8,046 nucleotides of DNA, taken from the NCBI GenBank assembly GCA_030611395.1, contig JAUWPX010000051.1:1-8046 (forward strand), in the 5' to 3' direction. Source of the DNA: Bacteroidota bacterium (GTDB taxonomy: Bacteria; Bacteroidota; Bacteroidia; Bacteroidales; VadinHA17). The notes beneath the pieces are model-generated. The model had not been told where the DNA came from. It did not search any database and saw only the letters and a list, made by a program, of their open reading frames with translations. Positions 7,161-8,046 of this stretch are shown in pieces (position 1 is the first letter of the stretch; each line of letters begins with the position of its first letter). The position numbers and the translations under genes are program-made.

Positions 7161-8046
7161 ATGTTAGTACCGGGAGTTATACCTGAAAAAGAACCATTAT
7201 TACGGGTTGGAATAATCCTGCCTGAAGACAGGCAAAACGCGCTCTCTCTTGAGATTTCAGATTTACATTCTTCAGAAATTCTAATAAATAATTCTCAGAC
7301 TGTTTCTGTATCTGATAAAAAAATCGAAATTTCAGTGAAAGAAACAGGGATTGAACTGAAAGGGCAAAAAGGAGTTGGATCTGTCAAAACCCTTAAGTTA
7401 ATACAAAACAATAATGATGGATTTATTCTGGTGGAACCTGTTATCGCGGGACGGGGTTTTCACTGGGCAAAACAAATTAGTGTAAAATTGCCTTATACCA
7501 TTGAAATTAAAATTGTTGACAATTCACTACTTCTTGTAAATGAATTACCTCTGGAATTATATATTGCCTGTGTAGCTACATCTGAAATGGGTGCTAAGTG
7601 CCCTGATGCGCTAATTGAAGCTCAGACTATAGTTGCCAGATCATGGATGCTTGCTAATTTTGAACAAAAACATGTTAATCTTGGTTTGGATGCTTGTAAT
7701 GATGATTGCTGCCAGAGATACCAGGGAATAAACAATTTAACTGCTCAGTCGAAAGCAGGAGCCATGAATACCCGGGGACAGGTTTTAATGTATGATAGTA
7801 AAATTTGCGATGCCCGTTATTCAAAATCATGTGGTGGCATTATGGAGAAATTTGAGAATCTTTGGGAAGGGAAGGCTTTACCTTATATGCAAAACATCCC
7901 TGATGCTGAAGAAAAATTTAATGTTGACCTGACAAAGGAACAGGAAATGAAGAAATGGGTGAACAGTGTACCTCACACTTTTTGCAGTCCTCATTATATC
8001 CCGGAGAATCAACTTAAGAAATACCTTGGAAATGTTGATGAAGAAA
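7161..8046 (+). CDS. SpoIID/LytB-domain protein without signal peptide (3' end outside the window)
   Basis: Members of this family bind and cleave peptidoglycan glycan strands (SpoIID is a lytic transglycosylase acting on stripped strands) or enhance amidases. The frame is open from ATG 7161 to the window end (295 residues, C-terminus missing). The domain is clear at about 128-230: LPLELYIACVATSEMGAKCP (129-148) with E142 at the position of the catalytic glutamate, then EAQTIVARSW (153-162), then the cysteine motif DACNDDCCQRYQGI (177-190), then CDARYSKSCGG (216-226), matching the family's S-x-S-G-G region. Residues 1-125 are beta-rich and precede the domain as in other members. There is no signal peptide, and a TAA at 7155-7157 in the same frame excludes an upstream start. 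All eight cysteines fall between residues 137 and 275. The gene starts three bases after the kinase stop, so it is almost certainly co-translated with it. The family call is strong; the cytosolic location and the substrate are inference. Confidence 0.9.
   Translation, partial: MLVPGVIPEKEPLLRVGIILPEDRQNALSLEISDLHSSEILINNSQTVSVSDKKIEISVKETGIELKGQKGVGSVKTLKLIQNNNDGFILVEPVIAGRGFHWAKQISVKLPYTIEIKIVDNSLLLVNELPLELYIACVATSEMGAKCPDALIEAQTIVARSWMLANFEQKHVNLGLDACNDDCCQRYQGINNLTAQSKAGAMNTRGQVLMYDSKICDARYSKSCGGIMEKFENLWEGKALPYMQNIPDAEEKFNVDLTKEQEMKKWVNSVPHTFCSPHYIPENQLKKYLGNVDEE

Overview
The window looks like a piece of a Bacteroidota chromosome, plausibly Bacteroidales or Marinilabiliales-like. The reasons are its AT-rich sequence, start codons with little or no Shine-Dalgarno sequence, a ClpB whose second Walker A reads GTTGVGKT (which I recall as usual in this phylum), and a SpoIID-like protein with a C-x3-C/H-C-Q-R-Y-Q-G motif. 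This assignment is inference from protein style; no rRNA or other marker gene is present. All genes are on the + strand and the window cuts a gene at both ends. I see no tRNA, rRNA, CRISPR array, insertion sequence or convincing rho-independent terminator.

Layout. Positions 2-2485 hold most of the disaggregase ClpB, missing about 50-60 N-terminal residues. A 222-base gap follows, containing a possible 42-residue single-span membrane protein (2545-2673). Positions 2708-4288 encode an exported serine beta-lactamase/PBP-fold hydrolase with a C-terminal DUF3471-like domain. A 112-base gap with a short hexanucleotide tandem repeat (4305-4332) follows. From 4401 to the window end lies a very tight three-gene run: a two-domain family 2 glycosyltransferase (4401-5957), an atypical ROK/ASKHA sugar kinase with a TTG start (5967-7157), and a SpoIID/LytB-domain protein (7161 to beyond 8046) that the window cuts off at its C-terminus.

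How the genes fit together. ClpB is probably an independent housekeeping gene. The last three genes are separated by only 9 and 3 bases and almost certainly form one transcriptional unit. A glycosyltransferase, a sugar kinase and a SpoIID-type glycan-cleaving enzyme together suggest carbohydrate or cell-wall glycan handling. None of the three carries a signal peptide or membrane segment. For the SpoIID-like protein this is unusual, and an in-frame stop three bases before its ATG rules out an N-terminal leader. The cassette therefore looks cytosolic and is the best candidate here for an undescribed pathway. The exported hydrolase just upstream could belong to the same physiology, but the gap leaves that open.
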